A stretch of 64,000 nucleotides of DNA from Tritonibacter multivorans (lineage in GTDB: Bacteria; Pseudomonadota; Alphaproteobacteria; Rhodobacterales; Rhodobacteraceae), in the NCBI RefSeq assembly GCF_001458415.1, contig NZ_CYSD01000014.1:124001-188000 (forward strand), written 5' to 3'. Below the pieces are notes generated by a model that was not told the DNA's origin, searched no databases, and saw only the letters and a list, made by a program, of their open reading frames with translations. Positions 44,333 to 53,942 of this stretch are shown piece by piece. A program made the position numbers and the translations under genes. Positions within the stretch are counted from its first letter, which is position 1. Every line of letters begins with the position of its first letter.

Positions 44333-45108
44333 ACCGTGCCTCCCAGACTGCCTTCGAGCTGGGCCATTTCCTGACCGCCGGCCATGAGGTCCTGCAGCTG
44401 TTCGGGGGTGATTTCGCCCCGCCCGGCGGTGCCCAGCGTCTTGCCCCGGTTCAGCACGGTAAAGCGGTCGCCCACCGCCAGCGCGTGGCGGACATTGTGG
44501 GTGATGAACACGACGCCAATGCCCTTTTTACGGACCTTGTCGATGGTGGAGAGTACATTGGCGGTTTGTCGAACGCCAAGCGCTGATGTGGGTTCATCGA
44601 GGATCAGCACCTTGGCCCCGAAATAGACCGCCCGCGCGATGGCCACTGTCTGGCGTTCGCCCCCGGACAGCGTGCCAACGGCCTGGTCGGGGGACCGGAG
44701 GTTAATGCCCATCTTTTTCATCTCGTCCATGGTGACTTGATTGGCATGGTCGAAATCAACGCGTTTGAAGGGGGCAAAGCCTTTTTCCGGCTCGCGGCCC
44801 ATCCAGAAGTTTCGCGTCACACTCATCAGCGGGATCATGGCGAGGTCCTGATAGACGGTGGCAATGCCTGCCTCCATCGAATCCCGCGGGCTGTCAAAGG
44901 ACATCGGTGTGCCTTCAAACAGGATCTCGCCTTTGGTGGGTTTATGGACGCCGGCCATGGTTTTGATAAAGGTCGACTTGCCTGCACCATTGTCGCCCAG
45001 AAGGCAGTGGCATTCGCCGGGGCGGATGTCGAAGCTGACGCCCGCCAGGGCAATCACCGGGCCAAAGTGCTTCTCGATGGATTTCATTTCAACGATAGGA
45101 GTGGACAT
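44329..45108 (-). CDS. sugar-type ABC transporter ATPase (inositol uptake)
   Basis: A 259-residue single-cassette ATPase. Walker A is GDNGAGKST (residues 38-46), the signature is [15 protein letters not shown] and Walker B is [13 protein letters not shown]. Carbohydrate class 2 importers often use a duplicated ATPase of ~500 residues; this is the single-domain variant found with inositol and ribose-type systems of alphaproteobacteria. It overlaps the permease stop by one base (TGATG) and iolC by four. Inositol as substrate is inferred from operon context. Confidence 0.9.
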   Translation of the reverse strand: MSTPIVEMKSIEKHFGPVIALAGVSFDIRPGECHCLLGDNGAGKSTFIKTMAGVHKPTKGEILFEGTPMSFDSPRDSMEAGIATVYQDLAMIPLMSVTRNFWMGREPEKGFAPFKRVDFDHANQVTMDEMKKMGINLRSPDQAVGTLSGGERQTVAIARAVYFGAKVLILDEPTSALGVRQTANVLSTIDKVRKKGIGVVFITHNVRHALAVGDRFTVLNRGKTLGTAGRGEITPEQLQDLMAGGQEMAQLEGSLGGTV

Positions 45109-46205
45109 CAGCGTTCTCCTGTAATCATGCGGCGGATGTAGGTGTTGAGGATCACGGCAAGGATCAAAATAGTGCCAAGGAAGACCCTAAACAGGGAACT
45201 TTCCGCCCCAGAGAAGAACAGACCCTGCTGCACCACCCCAAAGATCAGCGCGCCCAAGGCGGCGCCAATGACCGATCCATAGCCGCCCGTCAGCAGCGCG
45301 CCGCCGATGACGACGCAGATGATCGCCTCGAATTCCTTCAAGAGGCCCCGGTCGGCGGCGGCCGAGCCGAACTCCATCACCTGACAGGTGGCAAAGACGC
45401 AGGCGCAGAAGGCGGTGAACATGAACATCAGGATTTTGACGCGGTCGACGGGGACACCGACGTAGCGCGCGGCCTGCTTGTCGCCACCGGCGGCAAAGAT
45501 CCAGTTGCCGAATTTGGTTTTGGTCAGAAGGAAATGCCCAAAGACAATGAGTGCGAGCGCCCAAACCACCAGCATGGGCACACCTTCGACCACCGGCTGA
45601 CCGGCGCGGGTGCCACGGGTGAATGTGTCGATGAGGCCAATATCGGCCAGCCACTGAAACACCGGTTTCAGGATCACGCCACCAAAAGCCCATGCAAGCG
45701 GGTCACCTTCGGCCACGTCTTTGACGCCGCCAATAATGGTCTGACGGGTGGTGAGGATCGACAGCCAAATGGTCAGGCCGCGCAGGATGTAGAGAAACGC
45801 AAGCGTCACAATAAAGGACGGCAGGCCGGTTTTGATGACCAGCACGCCATTGACAAACCCAAGCGCAAGGCAGATCGCAAAGGCGACAATGATCGACGCC
45901 CAGACCGGCCAGCCCCATTGGACCGACAGGATGGCAATAACCACCCCGGCAAAGCCGATCATCGAGCCGACCGAGAGGTCAAATTCACCGGCGATCATTA
46001 GCAAACAAGCGCCCACTGCGATGATCGCAAACTGCGCCGACACAACGGTCCAGTTCTGAATGCCCTTGGGGCCGAACATGCCGCTGTCGCCAGCAATCAT
46101 CAGAAAGAACACAAAAACCAGGATCGTGCCGGCAATCGCGCCCAGTTCGGGGCGGATCATGGCACGGCGCAGCCGTGAGACTTCGCGCAAGCGCTCGTCC
46201 GTCAT
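45108..46205 (-). CDS. sugar-type ABC transporter permease (inositol uptake)
   Basis: A 365-residue permease of the RbsC/XylH class with about ten membrane helices. Typical segments are [20 protein letters not shown] and [20 protein letters not shown] near the C-terminus, and the loop [20 protein letters not shown] that contacts the ATPase. It pairs with the binding protein encoded 89 bp upstream and the ATPase encoded directly downstream. Confidence 0.92.
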   Translation of the reverse strand: MTDERLREVSRLRRAMIRPELGAIAGTILVFVFFLMIAGDSGMFGPKGIQNWTVVSAQFAIIAVGACLLMIAGEFDLSVGSMIGFAGVVIAILSVQWGWPVWASIIVAFAICLALGFVNGVLVIKTGLPSFIVTLAFLYILRGLTIWLSILTTRQTIIGGVKDVAEGDPLAWAFGGVILKPVFQWLADIGLIDTFTRGTRAGQPVVEGVPMLVVWALALIVFGHFLLTKTKFGNWIFAAGGDKQAARYVGVPVDRVKILMFMFTAFCACVFATCQVMEFGSAAADRGLLKEFEAIICVVIGGALLTGGYGSVIGAALGALIFGVVQQGLFFSGAESSLFRVFLGTILILAVILNTYIRRMITGER

Positions 46206-46294
46206 TTTTCCCTCCGGGAAGTCATCAAATGTAGGAATAGGGTGCGTGTGACGGGGGGAGGGTGTCTACCCCCGCCACCGGGTGTGTCGAAGGC

Positions 46295-47248
46295 TTAGCG
46301 GTATTCGCCCGCGTATTTTTCGACCAGTGCGATATTGTCTTTGGTGACAAATCCGGGGCCAGAGTTCACGGAGTTGCCCGGAACCACGCCGTAGCGCGCC
46401 AGGTTGGTCAGCACGACCACCGGCAGGTAGCCCTGCAGGAAGGGCTGCTGGTCAATGGCAAATTCAATCACGTCGCCTTTGATCGCCTCGGCAATTTCAC
46501 CCGACAGGTCAAAGGTGCCAAAGAAGATCTCGCCGGACAGGCCGTCGGAATCCAGCGCCCGCAGGGTTGGATGCGCCGAGGTCGGGCCGAGCGTCAGGAT
46601 CGCATCGGTTTCCGGATTGGCCGACAGATAGGCCGAAACCTTGTTCTGGATCTCGGAGGGGTCCTGACCGCTGTCGATCATCTGGCTGCCCATCTCGACG
46701 CCAAGCGCATCGGCAAAGCCCTGGCAGCGTTCCACCGAAGCCGGGTTGGTGATGTAGTGGTTCACACAGAGGAAGCTGTCGGCGCCCTGCGCCTTGGCTT
46801 TCAGGCCCGCGCCGTAACCGGCGTCATATTCGGGCTGGCCCACATGCATCAGCGCGCCAAGGGCGCGGGATTGCTCGGCGGTGCCAGAGTTGATGGTGAT
46901 GACCGGAATGCCCTGATCCACGGCGGCGGTGATCGGCCCTTCGAGCACGTCAAAATCGGCGATGGTGACAATAATGCCTGCCGGGTCGGTGGCGGCGGCC
47001 TGTTCCACAATGCGTGCCATATCCGCAAGGTCGCCGGTGGGCGGGTTGCGGTAATCCACGTCTGCGCCCATCTGTTCACCTGCCAGCGCAATGGCGTTTT
47101 TGATGGTGTTCCACCAGCTATCGCTGTCTGGCGCATGGCTGACCAGAACGATTTTTTCGCCTTCGGCAAAGGCGGGCAGTGCAGTGCCCGACAGGGTTGC
47201 GGTGACGGACAGTGCGCCGACGGCCAGCGCGGTCAAAGTCTGTTTCAT
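46295..47248 (-). CDS. periplasmic sugar-binding protein (inositol uptake)
   Basis: A 317-residue periplasmic binding protein of the RbsB class. A Sec signal peptide occupies residues 1-28 (cleavage after AFA). The ligand-site strands follow the family (VLVSHAPDSDSWWNTIKNAI; INSGTAEQSRALGALMHVGQ; LTLGPTSAHPTLRAL). It is the first gene of the minus-strand transporter-iol operon; a candidate RpiR-type operator lies 85 bp upstream of its start. The ligand is most likely myo-inositol, by context. Confidence 0.9.
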   Translation of the reverse strand: MKQTLTALAVGALSVTATLSGTALPAFAEGEKIVLVSHAPDSDSWWNTIKNAIALAGEQMGADVDYRNPPTGDLADMARIVEQAAATDPAGIIVTIADFDVLEGPITAAVDQGIPVITINSGTAEQSRALGALMHVGQPEYDAGYGAGLKAKAQGADSFLCVNHYITNPASVERCQGFADALGVEMGSQMIDSGQDPSEIQNKVSAYLSANPETDAILTLGPTSAHPTLRALDSDGLSGEIFFGTFDLSGEIAEAIKGDVIEFAIDQQPFLQGYLPVVVLTNLARYGVVPGNSVNSGPGFVTKDNIALVEKYAGEYR

Positions 47249-47332
47249 GGTATCCTCCCTATATGTCAGGTCCGGTGGGCTCCTCTTCCTGCCGGACCTT
47301 TTGTGCCGCGTGATTCCAATTCGGCGGCTACA

Positions 47333-47348
47333 TAGAATATTTATTCCA
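47333..47348. promoter_or_regulatory. candidate IolR/RpiR operator, ABC-iol promoter
   Basis: TAGAAT-ATTT-ATTCCA shows the same arm-spacer-arm layout as the perfect copy at 48245-48260 (one mismatch). It lies upstream of the binding-protein start and just beyond the 3' end of the rpiR-type gene. The pairing of two such sites at both iol promoters supports a common regulator. Confidence 0.6.
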
Positions 47349-47367
47349 AAAAGAAAGAATGCAAGCT

Positions 47368-48189
47368 TTAAATTCTATTTTCACTCTCGCGCCGCGTGCC
47401 AACGGCCACCGCAAGGGTGATCGCAAGGGACAGGGTGGCCGAGAGCGCGCGGAAAGCACCAAAGTCGACCTCGGACACCGACAAGGGCAGAATGCCGGGC
47501 GATTGCACCGGGCTCATCACGGTGTCGGTGATGGCCACCACGGGCAGGCCACGGGCGGCGGCGGCCTGGGCCATGTCGACGGTTTCGGTGCTGTAGGGGG
47601 CGAAGGTGATGGCGATCACCGCATCGCCTGCGCGCACCGCGTGGCTGTGGTCGAGCTTGCCGGTGCCATCGTGCAACATGGCGGCAATGCCCATTTTCTC
47701 GAAGGCATAGGACAGGTAGCTGGCCACCGGAAAGGCGCGGCGCAGGCCAACCACATGGATCATCTGCGCGCTGGCGAGGGCCTCGACCGATTGGTCCAGC
47801 ACGCGGGAATCCACCGTATGGGTCAGGTTTTCAAGCGACATGCGGCCTGCGTCGACAAATTCGGCAAGCAACGCCGAGGGGCTGCCCGCACCGCGGTCGC
47901 GCAGGTTCGACAGCCGCGTGCCATAGTCGGGCAGGGCGGGGCTGTAGACGTCGCGGAACATCTTTTGCATATCGGAAAACCCCGAAAACCCCATCAATTG
48001 GCAGAACCGCATCAGGGCCGAAGGCTGGACCTCCGCCCCGGCGGCGAGCTCGGCCACGGTCGACACCGCGATCCGTTCGGGATTGGCGCCAAGGTATTCG
48101 GCGCATTGCTTCATCCGCTTGGGCAGAGTTGGCATCAGATCCTGAAGTTGGGCGCGGAACCCGTCGAGCGTGGTGGGGGCAGTTGGCAT
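47368..48189 (-). CDS. RpiR-family regulator of inositol genes
   Basis: A 273-residue protein with an N-terminal RpiR-type HTH (LPKRMKQCAEYLGANPERIA to EVQPSALMRFCQLMGFSGFS) and a C-terminal SIS sugar-phosphate domain (MIHVVGLRRAFPVASYLSYA; ARGLPVVAITDTVMSPVQSP). RpiR-type IolR proteins control myo-inositol genes in alphaproteobacteria and respond to a phosphorylated pathway intermediate. Position between the ABC-iol operon and the divergent dehydrogenase genes, with dyads of equal design at both promoters, supports that role here. Confidence 0.87.
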   Translation of the reverse strand: MPTAPTTLDGFRAQLQDLMPTLPKRMKQCAEYLGANPERIAVSTVAELAAGAEVQPSALMRFCQLMGFSGFSDMQKMFRDVYSPALPDYGTRLSNLRDRGAGSPSALLAEFVDAGRMSLENLTHTVDSRVLDQSVEALASAQMIHVVGLRRAFPVASYLSYAFEKMGIAAMLHDGTGKLDHSHAVRAGDAVIAITFAPYSTETVDMAQAAAARGLPVVAITDTVMSPVQSPGILPLSVSEVDFGAFRALSATLSLAITLAVAVGTRRESENRI

Positions 48190-48244
48190 ATTCGGACCTT
48201 CGGAAGTGTCTTGACAGAATGGCTACACCTCATGTTAGCCAAAA

Positions 48245-48260
48245 TGGAATAAAAATTCCA
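48245..48260. promoter_or_regulatory. candidate IolR/RpiR operator, divergent promoter
   Basis: TGGAAT-AAAA-ATTCCA is a perfect 6-bp inverted repeat with a 4-bp spacer, centred in the 138-bp gap between rpiR and the divergent dehydrogenase gene. It would allow autoregulation and control of the plus-strand genes. Confidence 0.65.
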
Positions 48261-48327
48261 CCGGTGAATCGCAGAGGAGACGCACCGTCGGATGTGAACA
48301 GGACACGCATTGTAAAGGGAGAAGACA

Positions 48328-49488
48328 ATGCAGACAGAGCAGCCAAGCCCGCTGCGGGTTGGCCTGATTGGCACGGGGTTCATGGGCAAGACCCATGCTT
48401 TTGCCTGGCGCAACGTAAAGGCCATATTGGGTGGGCAGCCGGGGGAGCTGCCCGAGATCGCGCTGCACACGCTGTGTGATACGCCGAAACCGCAGGCCGA
48501 GAAATTCGCCGCGCAGTTCGGCTTTGCCAAGGCCACCGATGACTGGGAAGCGATGGTCAACGACCCGGAGATCGATGTGGTGTCGATCACCACGCCAAAC
48601 CAGATGCACAAGGACATGGCGCTGGCGGCGATCGCAGCCGGAAAACACGTCTGGTGCGAAAAGCCGATGGCGCTGACCGCTGAGGACGCGGCAGTGATGA
48701 CAACTGCCGCCGAAGCGCGCGGTGTGCGCACCATGGTGGGGTATAACTACATCCACAACCCGGCGTTTCTGCATGCGCAGGCGTTGGTGAAATCCGGCGC
48801 CATTGGCCGGATTGTGCATTTTCGCGGCTGGGTGGACGAAGACTATCAGGCCGATCCTGACCTGGCCTGGACCTGGCGCGCGCGTCTGGCGGATGCCGGT
48901 CTGGGCACGCTGGGGGATCTGGGCTGCCATCTGGTGTCGATGGCCTATGGGCTGTGCGGCCCGGTGGAGAGCCTGATTGCCGATATGCAGACCGTTCATG
49001 AAACCCGGCCCCTGCCCGATGGCACTGGCAGCGGCGTGGTTGAGAATGAGGACACCGCCACGGCGCTCCTGCGGTTTCAGGGGGGCTTTCAGGGCTCGAT
49101 CTCGTCATCGCGGTCGGCCTGGGGGCGGAAGAACCGGCTGGCCTGGGAGGTGCATGGCACCAAGGGCATGATCTGTTTTGATCAGGAGCGGATGAACGAG
49201 CTGCAGCTTTATGTGAACGAAGGCCCCAAAGCGACGCAGGGCTTTCGCACCATTCTGACCGGGCCGGAACATGCGCCTTATGGCGCGTTTTGCCCCGCGC
49301 CCGGGCATCAGCTGGGGTTCAATGACCTGAAGGTGATCGAACTGGCCGCGTTCCTGAAGGCGATGAAGGCCGGGCAGGCGGCGCACCCGGATTTCCGGGC
49401 GGCTTATGAATTTGAACGGGTGATCCACGCGGTGGCGCAGTCGGCACGCGGCGGTGGGCAGCGGATTCTTTTGGGAGGAGACATGTGA
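48328..49488 (+). CDS. Gfo/Idh/MocA-family oxidoreductase (inositol-type)
   Basis: A 386-residue NAD(P)-dependent dehydrogenase. The Rossmann motif is VGLIGTGFMGKTHAFAW, the active-site lysine motif CEKPMALT, and the catalytic histidine region GDLGCHLVSMAYGL. It overlaps iolG by four bases, so the two are cotranscribed. Paralogous pairs of this kind often oxidise different stereoisomers (for example scyllo- and myo-inositol) or act in epimerisation; the substrate of this copy is not fixed by the sequence. Confidence 0.88.
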   Translation: MQTEQPSPLRVGLIGTGFMGKTHAFAWRNVKAILGGQPGELPEIALHTLCDTPKPQAEKFAAQFGFAKATDDWEAMVNDPEIDVVSITTPNQMHKDMALAAIAAGKHVWCEKPMALTAEDAAVMTTAAEARGVRTMVGYNYIHNPAFLHAQALVKSGAIGRIVHFRGWVDEDYQADPDLAWTWRARLADAGLGTLGDLGCHLVSMAYGLCGPVESLIADMQTVHETRPLPDGTGSGVVENEDTATALLRFQGGFQGSISSSRSAWGRKNRLAWEVHGTKGMICFDQERMNELQLYVNEGPKATQGFRTILTGPEHAPYGAFCPAPGHQLGFNDLKVIELAAFLKAMKAGQAAHPDFRAAYEFERVIHAVAQSARGGGQRILLGGDM

Positions 49489-50477
49489 TGGTCAAGATTG
49501 CTCTGATCGGGCTGGGGCGCATTGGGCAGGTTCATGCCCGTGCTATTTCCCGCACGCCCGGCGCGCAGCTGGTGGCGGTGGTGGAGGCCAACGCAAGTGT
49601 TGCCGCAGAAACCGCAGCGGCCTTTGGCGCTGAAGTCCGCGATCTGGACGCGGTTCTGGCCGCCACAGATGTTGAGGCTGCGATCATCTGCACGCCCACC
49701 GACACCCATGCGGATCTCATTGAACGGTTCACGCAGGCGGGCAAGGCGGTGTTTTGCGAAAAACCTGTGGACCTGAGCCTTCAGCGGGTGGAGGCCTGTC
49801 TGGCATCGGTCGAGGCCGCCGCAGGCGCGCTGATGATCGGGTTCAACCGCCGGTTTGATCCGCATTTCGCGGCGCTGAAGGCGGCGATTGATGCGGGCGA
49901 GATTGGCGCGGTGGAACAGATCACGCTGACCTCGCGCGATCCCGGCCTGCCGCCTGCGGAGTATATCAAAGTGTCGGGCGGGATCTTCCGCGATATGACG
50001 ATCCATGATTTTGACATGGCGCGGCATCTGTTGGGCGAAGAGGTCGCATCGGTCTATGCCACGGCGTCGGCACTGGCGGATCCGGCGGTGCGTGATTTGA
50101 AGGATTACGACACAGCAACCGTGGTGCTGACCACCCACAGCGGCAAGCAGGCGACGATCCTGAATTCGCGGCGGGCGACCTATGGCTACGACCAGCGGAT
50201 CGAGGTTCACGGCAGCCTGGGCATGGTGCAGGCAGAAAACCAGCGGCCTGCGGATATTGTCATTGCGCGGGGCGACGGGTTCACCAAACCGCCGCTGCAT
50301 GATTTCTTTATGACCCGTTACACCGCGGCCTATGAGGCGGAGATCCAGGCCTTTGTGGCCACGCTGAACACGCCCGGTGCGGATCTGTCGCCGTCGGGTC
50401 AGGATGGGCTGGCAGCCCTGCAACTGGCCGAAGCGGCGGTGAAATCTGTGGAAACCGGGCAGGTGGTGGCGCTTTAG
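49485..50477 (+). CDS. iolG: myo-inositol 2-dehydrogenase
   Basis: A 330-residue Gfo/Idh/MocA enzyme of the IolG group, oxidising myo-inositol to 2-keto-myo-inositol with NAD+. The N-terminal GLGRIGQVHARAI binds the cofactor, the lysine lies in CEKPVDLSL, and the active-site region FNRRFDPHFAALKAAIDAGE followed by MTIHDFDMARHLLGEE is typical of inositol dehydrogenases. The stop overlaps that of the convergent regulator gene by four bases. With IolE, IolD, IolB and IolC-DUF2090 the window covers the pathway to dihydroxyacetone phosphate plus malonate semialdehyde; only iolA is not in view. Confidence 0.92.
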   Translation: MMVKIALIGLGRIGQVHARAISRTPGAQLVAVVEANASVAAETAAAFGAEVRDLDAVLAATDVEAAIICTPTDTHADLIERFTQAGKAVFCEKPVDLSLQRVEACLASVEAAAGALMIGFNRRFDPHFAALKAAIDAGEIGAVEQITLTSRDPGLPPAEYIKVSGGIFRDMTIHDFDMARHLLGEEVASVYATASALADPAVRDLKDYDTATVVLTTHSGKQATILNSRRATYGYDQRIEVHGSLGMVQAENQRPADIVIARGDGFTKPPLHDFFMTRYTAAYEAEIQAFVATLNTPGADLSPSGQDGLAALQLAEAAVKSVETGQVVAL

Positions 50478-51397
50478 GCGCCGCGCAGATCCTTGAGGCT
50501 GCGCTGGTAGGTCTGTTGAAACGACCGCGCCAATGCGACGCCCGAGGAAAACCCGCATCGCAAGGCGATCTGTTCCTGGCTGAGGGTTGTTTCCTCGGCC
50601 AGGAGCCGCGCGCGGCCAAGGCGCAGCAGTTTGTAGTATTTGCCCGGCCCCATGCCGAGCTCGCGGTGAAACAGCCGGTTCAGCGTGCGTTCGGCAAGGC
50701 CGACCTGATCGGCCAGCTCAAACGTGGTGAGCGGCGTTTCAATATGGCTGGCCATGGTATCGAGCGCGGCCAGCAGTTTCGGTGATCCCCGGTCACGCAA
50801 CCGTTGCGGCCCATGTGCCTGCCGGTTGGGATCATAGAGGAACATGTTTGAGGCCTCGAACGCGGCGGCCGCACCGAACTGGTCGTGGATCAGATCCAGC
50901 ATCATATCCAGCGCGGTGCTCGCGCCACCGCAGGAGAGGAATTTGCCGGAGCGCACAAAGCGCGCGGGCGTGACCGCGACATTGGCAAAGCTTTCCTGAA
51001 AGCTGTCGAATTCCTGCCAGTGAATGGTGGCCTGATGCCCCTCGAGCAGCCCAGCAGCGGCGAGGATCCAGGGCGCGGTATCGGCGGCCACAACCAATGG
51101 CGCGGCACGGGCGGCCTGGCGGATGCGGGTCAGGGCAGCGGGGGCAAGCTGGTCGCGCATATGGTAGCCTGCGACCAGAACCAGGGTCGCCCCCTGGGCA
51201 GGCGCAAAAGCGGCATCCGGCGTCACGGTCAAGCCGCTGGAGCTGCGCACGGCGGCCCCATCCAGCGTGGTGATCCGCCAGCTGAGGTCCGCATCCACAC
51301 CACGCAGGCCAACATCGCGCAGGGGTTCCAGCGCGCTGGCCAGAACCATATTCGAGAACCCCTCGAACAGCAGAAATTCAAACAGATGTGACGACAT
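50474..51397 (-). CDS. GlxA-type AraC regulator, probable carnitine regulator (CdhR-like)
   Basis: A 307-residue regulator. The N-terminal ~180 residues form a DJ-1/PfpI-like domain (FEFLLFEGFSNMVLASALEP, TLVLVAGYHMRD) and the C-terminal ~110 residues hold two AraC helix-turn-helix units (TFELADQVGLAERTLNRLFH and QEQIALRCGFSSGVALARSF). This architecture is that of GbdR/CdhR/ArgR-type activators of quaternary-amine catabolism. It is divergent from the carnitine genes at 51515, 117 bp away, so control of carnitine-to-betaine conversion is the natural inference. A second, equally long paralogue lies at 53943. Confidence 0.85.
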   Translation of the reverse strand: MSSHLFEFLLFEGFSNMVLASALEPLRDVGLRGVDADLSWRITTLDGAAVRSSSGLTVTPDAAFAPAQGATLVLVAGYHMRDQLAPAALTRIRQAARAAPLVVAADTAPWILAAAGLLEGHQATIHWQEFDSFQESFANVAVTPARFVRSGKFLSCGGASTALDMMLDLIHDQFGAAAAFEASNMFLYDPNRQAHGPQRLRDRGSPKLLAALDTMASHIETPLTTFELADQVGLAERTLNRLFHRELGMGPGKYYKLLRLGRARLLAEETTLSQEQIALRCGFSSGVALARSFQQTYQRSLKDLRGA

Positions 51398-51399
51398 TT

Positions 51400-51416
51400 A
51401 TCGCAAATATGGCGAT
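51400..51416. promoter_or_regulatory. candidate operator in the divergent carnitine promoter
   Basis: ATCGC-AAATATG-GCGAT, a 5-bp inverted repeat, abuts the regulator's start codon in the 117-bp divergent gap. An overlapping pair TATCGC/TATGGC also gives a direct repeat 10 bp apart. This is the only clear symmetry there; binding is not shown. Confidence 0.3.
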
Positions 51417-51514
51417 GAATGAGTGTATGGCAAGGGATTTTCGCGCCTAGCGTGGGGGCAAGCGGGTGCCTTCGGGCGACCCGATACGCCAACCTAAAGA
51501 ATGGAAAGACCCCC

Positions 51515-52432
51515 ATGCCCCTCTCTATGAACCGCGACGTCTTTATCACTGCGGCCGTGACCGGATCGGGCGGCACGCAGGACCGCAGCCCGCATGTTCC
51601 GCGCTCTCCCGAGCAGATCGCAAATTCGGCCATTGCCTGCGCCAAAGCGGGCGCCGCCGTGGTGCACTGCCACGTGCGCGACCCGGAAACCGGCGCGCCG
51701 AGCCGGGATCTGGCGCTGTACCGCGAACTGACCGACCGCATTCGCGAGTCGGAGGTTGATGTGGTCCTGAACCTGACCGCTGGCATGGGTGGCGATATTG
51801 TCTTTGGCACCACCGAAGCGCCGTTTCCGGTCAATGAAGCAGCCACCGATATGATCGGTGCGAGTGAACGTATGGCCCATATCGCCGAATGCCTGCCCGA
51901 GATCTGCACGCTCGACTGTGGCACCATGAACTTTGCCGAAGCCGATTATGTGATGACCAACACGCCCGGCATGCTGCGCGCCATGGGGCAGATGATGACC
52001 GATCTGGGCGTGAAGCCCGAGATCGAAGCCTTTGACACCGGTCATCTGTGGTTTGCAACCCAGCTGGTGAAAGAAGGCATTCTGACAAGCCCCGCGCTGG
52101 TTCAGCTGTGCATGGGGGTGCCGTGGGGCGCGCCCAATGACCTCAATACCTTTATGGCGATGGTCAACAATGTGCCGTCCGACTGGAACTGGTCGGCGTT
52201 CTCGCTGGGTCGTGATCAGATGGCCTATGCGGCGCAGTCGGTGATTGCGGGCGGCAATGTGCGGGTGGGTCTAGAAGACAACCTGTGGCTCGACAAGGGC
52301 GTTTTGGCCACCAATGAACAGCTGGTCGAGCGCGCCGTGGGCGTGATCGAAGGCATCGGGGCCAAGATCATTGGCCCGGCAGAGGTTCGCGAGAAGCTGG
52401 GCCTGACCAAACGCGCGCCGGTGGCGAAATGA
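51515..52432 (+). CDS. beta-keto acid cleavage enzyme (BKACE), dehydrocarnitine-type
   Basis: A 305-residue TIM-barrel enzyme of the BKACE/DUF849 family. The zinc and substrate motif VVHCHVRDPETGAPSRD and the N-terminal FITAAVTGSGGTQDRSPHVP are diagnostic. These enzymes react a beta-keto acid with acetyl-CoA to give acetoacetate and a new acyl-CoA. The start at 51515 follows GGAAAG. The stop overlaps the carnitine dehydrogenase start by four bases, and that enzyme makes 3-dehydrocarnitine, so the expected reaction is dehydrocarnitine + acetyl-CoA to betainyl-CoA + acetoacetate. Kce (3-keto-5-aminohexanoate cleavage) is a paralogous activity, disfavoured by context. Confidence 0.9.
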   Translation: MPLSMNRDVFITAAVTGSGGTQDRSPHVPRSPEQIANSAIACAKAGAAVVHCHVRDPETGAPSRDLALYRELTDRIRESEVDVVLNLTAGMGGDIVFGTTEAPFPVNEAATDMIGASERMAHIAECLPEICTLDCGTMNFAEADYVMTNTPGMLRAMGQMMTDLGVKPEIEAFDTGHLWFATQLVKEGILTSPALVQLCMGVPWGAPNDLNTFMAMVNNVPSDWNWSAFSLGRDQMAYAAQSVIAGGNVRVGLEDNLWLDKGVLATNEQLVERAVGVIEGIGAKIIGPAEVREKLGLTKRAPVAK

Positions 52433-53868
52433 GCGCCCGCAAGACAGCCGCGATTGTCGGCGGTGGCGTGATTGGCGGCGGTTGGGCCGCGCGGTTTCTG
52501 CTCAATGGCTGGGATGTTCAGGTCTTTGACCCGGATCCCGAAGCCGAACGCAAAATCGGCGAGGTGCTGGACAATGCCCGCCGCGCGCTGCCTGCGCTTT
52601 ATGACAAAGCGCTGCCTGCCGAGGGTCAGCTGAGCTTTCATGACAGCATGGAAGAGGCGCTGGCGGATGTGTCCTGGGTGCAGGAAAGCGTGCCAGAGCG
52701 GCTGGATCTGAAACATAAGATCCACGCGCAAATCAATGAATTCGCACCTGCGGATGCGATCATCGGTTCGTCCACTTCGGGGTTCAAACCGTCCGAGCTG
52801 AACGAAGGCGGCGACACCCGTGTGATTGTGGCGCATCCGTTCAACCCGGTCTATCTGCTGCCGCTGATCGAACTGGTGGGCGATGCAGCGATCTGCGCCA
52901 AGGCAGGCGACATCCTGCGGTCGGTTGGCTGTTTCCCGCTGACCGTGCGCAAGGAAATCGACGCCCATATTGCCGACCGCCTGCTGGAGGCCGTGTGGCG
53001 CGAGGGGCTGTGGCTGATCAAGGACGGGATCTGCACCACGGAAGAGCTGGACGAGGCGATCCGCATGGGCTTTGGCCTGCGGTGGGCGCAGATGGGTCTG
53101 TTTGAAACCTACCGGATTGCCGGCGGTGAAGCGGGCATGAAGCATTTCATGGCGCAGTTCGGCCCGGCGCTGGAATGGCCCTGGACCAAGCTGATGGACG
53201 TACCGGAGTTCACCGATGAGCTGGTGGACCTGATCGCAGATCAGTCGGATGCGCAATCGGGGCATATGTCGATCCGCGCGCTGGAACGCCTGCGCGATGA
53301 CAATCTGGTGGGCATGATGCGCGCGTTGAAGAAATCGGGCACCGGGGCAGGGGGCGTGTTGAACGCCCACGAGGCCCTGCTGCCGACCGCCCCGCAAGGG
53401 GATCTGCCGGTCACCGTGGACCGCGTCATTCCGCAAAGCTGGACGGACTACAACGGCCATATGAACGAGGCGCATTACCTCGAGGTTTCGGCGCAGGCGA
53501 CCGACCGTTTCATGGAGATGATTGGGGCCGATGCCGACTATGTGGCGGCGGGCAAAAGTTATTTCACCGTGGAAAACCACATTCGCTATCTGGACGAGAT
53601 GCACGCAGGCGAAGCCGCAAAGGTCACCACGCAGGTGCTGGCCGGTGCGGGGAAGAAAATGCATCTGTTCCACAGTCTGCTGAAAGCCGATGGCAGCGTG
53701 GCCGCCACCGTGGAAACCCTGCTGCTGCATATGGATCTGACGGCGCGCAAGACCAGCGTGCCGGATGACCCCGTGGCAGCGGCGCTGGCGACCTATGCAA
53801 GCGCCCACGAAACCCTGCCCCTGCCGGATGGCGCAGGGCGTCATGTGGGGCAGAGAGACCCCTCCTGA
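52429..53868 (+). CDS. L-carnitine dehydrogenase fused to betainyl-CoA thioesterase domain
   Basis: A 479-residue fusion. Residues 1-~310 are a 3-hydroxyacyl-CoA-dehydrogenase-like NAD enzyme (GGGVIGGGWAARFLLNGWDV; VVGSTSG-type loop as IIGSSTSGFKPSEL; VAHPFNPVYLLPLIELV). Residues ~325-479 are a hot-dog thioesterase (VIPQSWTDYNGHMNEAHYLE with the D-x-NGHMN pattern). L-carnitine is oxidised to 3-dehydrocarnitine; after the BKACE step the thioesterase can release glycine betaine from betainyl-CoA. The fusion joins first and last step around the overlapping BKACE gene. A strong terminator follows. Confidence 0.9.
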   Translation: MSARKTAAIVGGGVIGGGWAARFLLNGWDVQVFDPDPEAERKIGEVLDNARRALPALYDKALPAEGQLSFHDSMEEALADVSWVQESVPERLDLKHKIHAQINEFAPADAIIGSSTSGFKPSELNEGGDTRVIVAHPFNPVYLLPLIELVGDAAICAKAGDILRSVGCFPLTVRKEIDAHIADRLLEAVWREGLWLIKDGICTTEELDEAIRMGFGLRWAQMGLFETYRIAGGEAGMKHFMAQFGPALEWPWTKLMDVPEFTDELVDLIADQSDAQSGHMSIRALERLRDDNLVGMMRALKKSGTGAGGVLNAHEALLPTAPQGDLPVTVDRVIPQSWTDYNGHMNEAHYLEVSAQATDRFMEMIGADADYVAAGKSYFTVENHIRYLDEMHAGEAAKVTTQVLAGAGKKMHLFHSLLKADGSVAATVETLLLHMDLTARKTSVPDDPVAAALATYASAHETLPLPDGAGRHVGQRDPS

Positions 53869-53893
53869 TCCGCACGTATGGACGGGAAACTCC

Positions 53894-53929
53894 CCCCGGC
53901 ACCTTTGCCCGAAGGTGCCGGGGTTTTTT
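53894..53929 (+). terminator. intrinsic terminator of the carnitine operon
   Basis: CCCCGGCACCTT (53894-53905) pairs perfectly over 12 bp with AAGGTGCCGGGG (53912-53923), loop TGCCCG, followed by six T residues. It is 26 bp beyond the dehydrogenase stop. Confidence 0.93.
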
Positions 53930-53942
53930 GTTTGTGCCTGCC

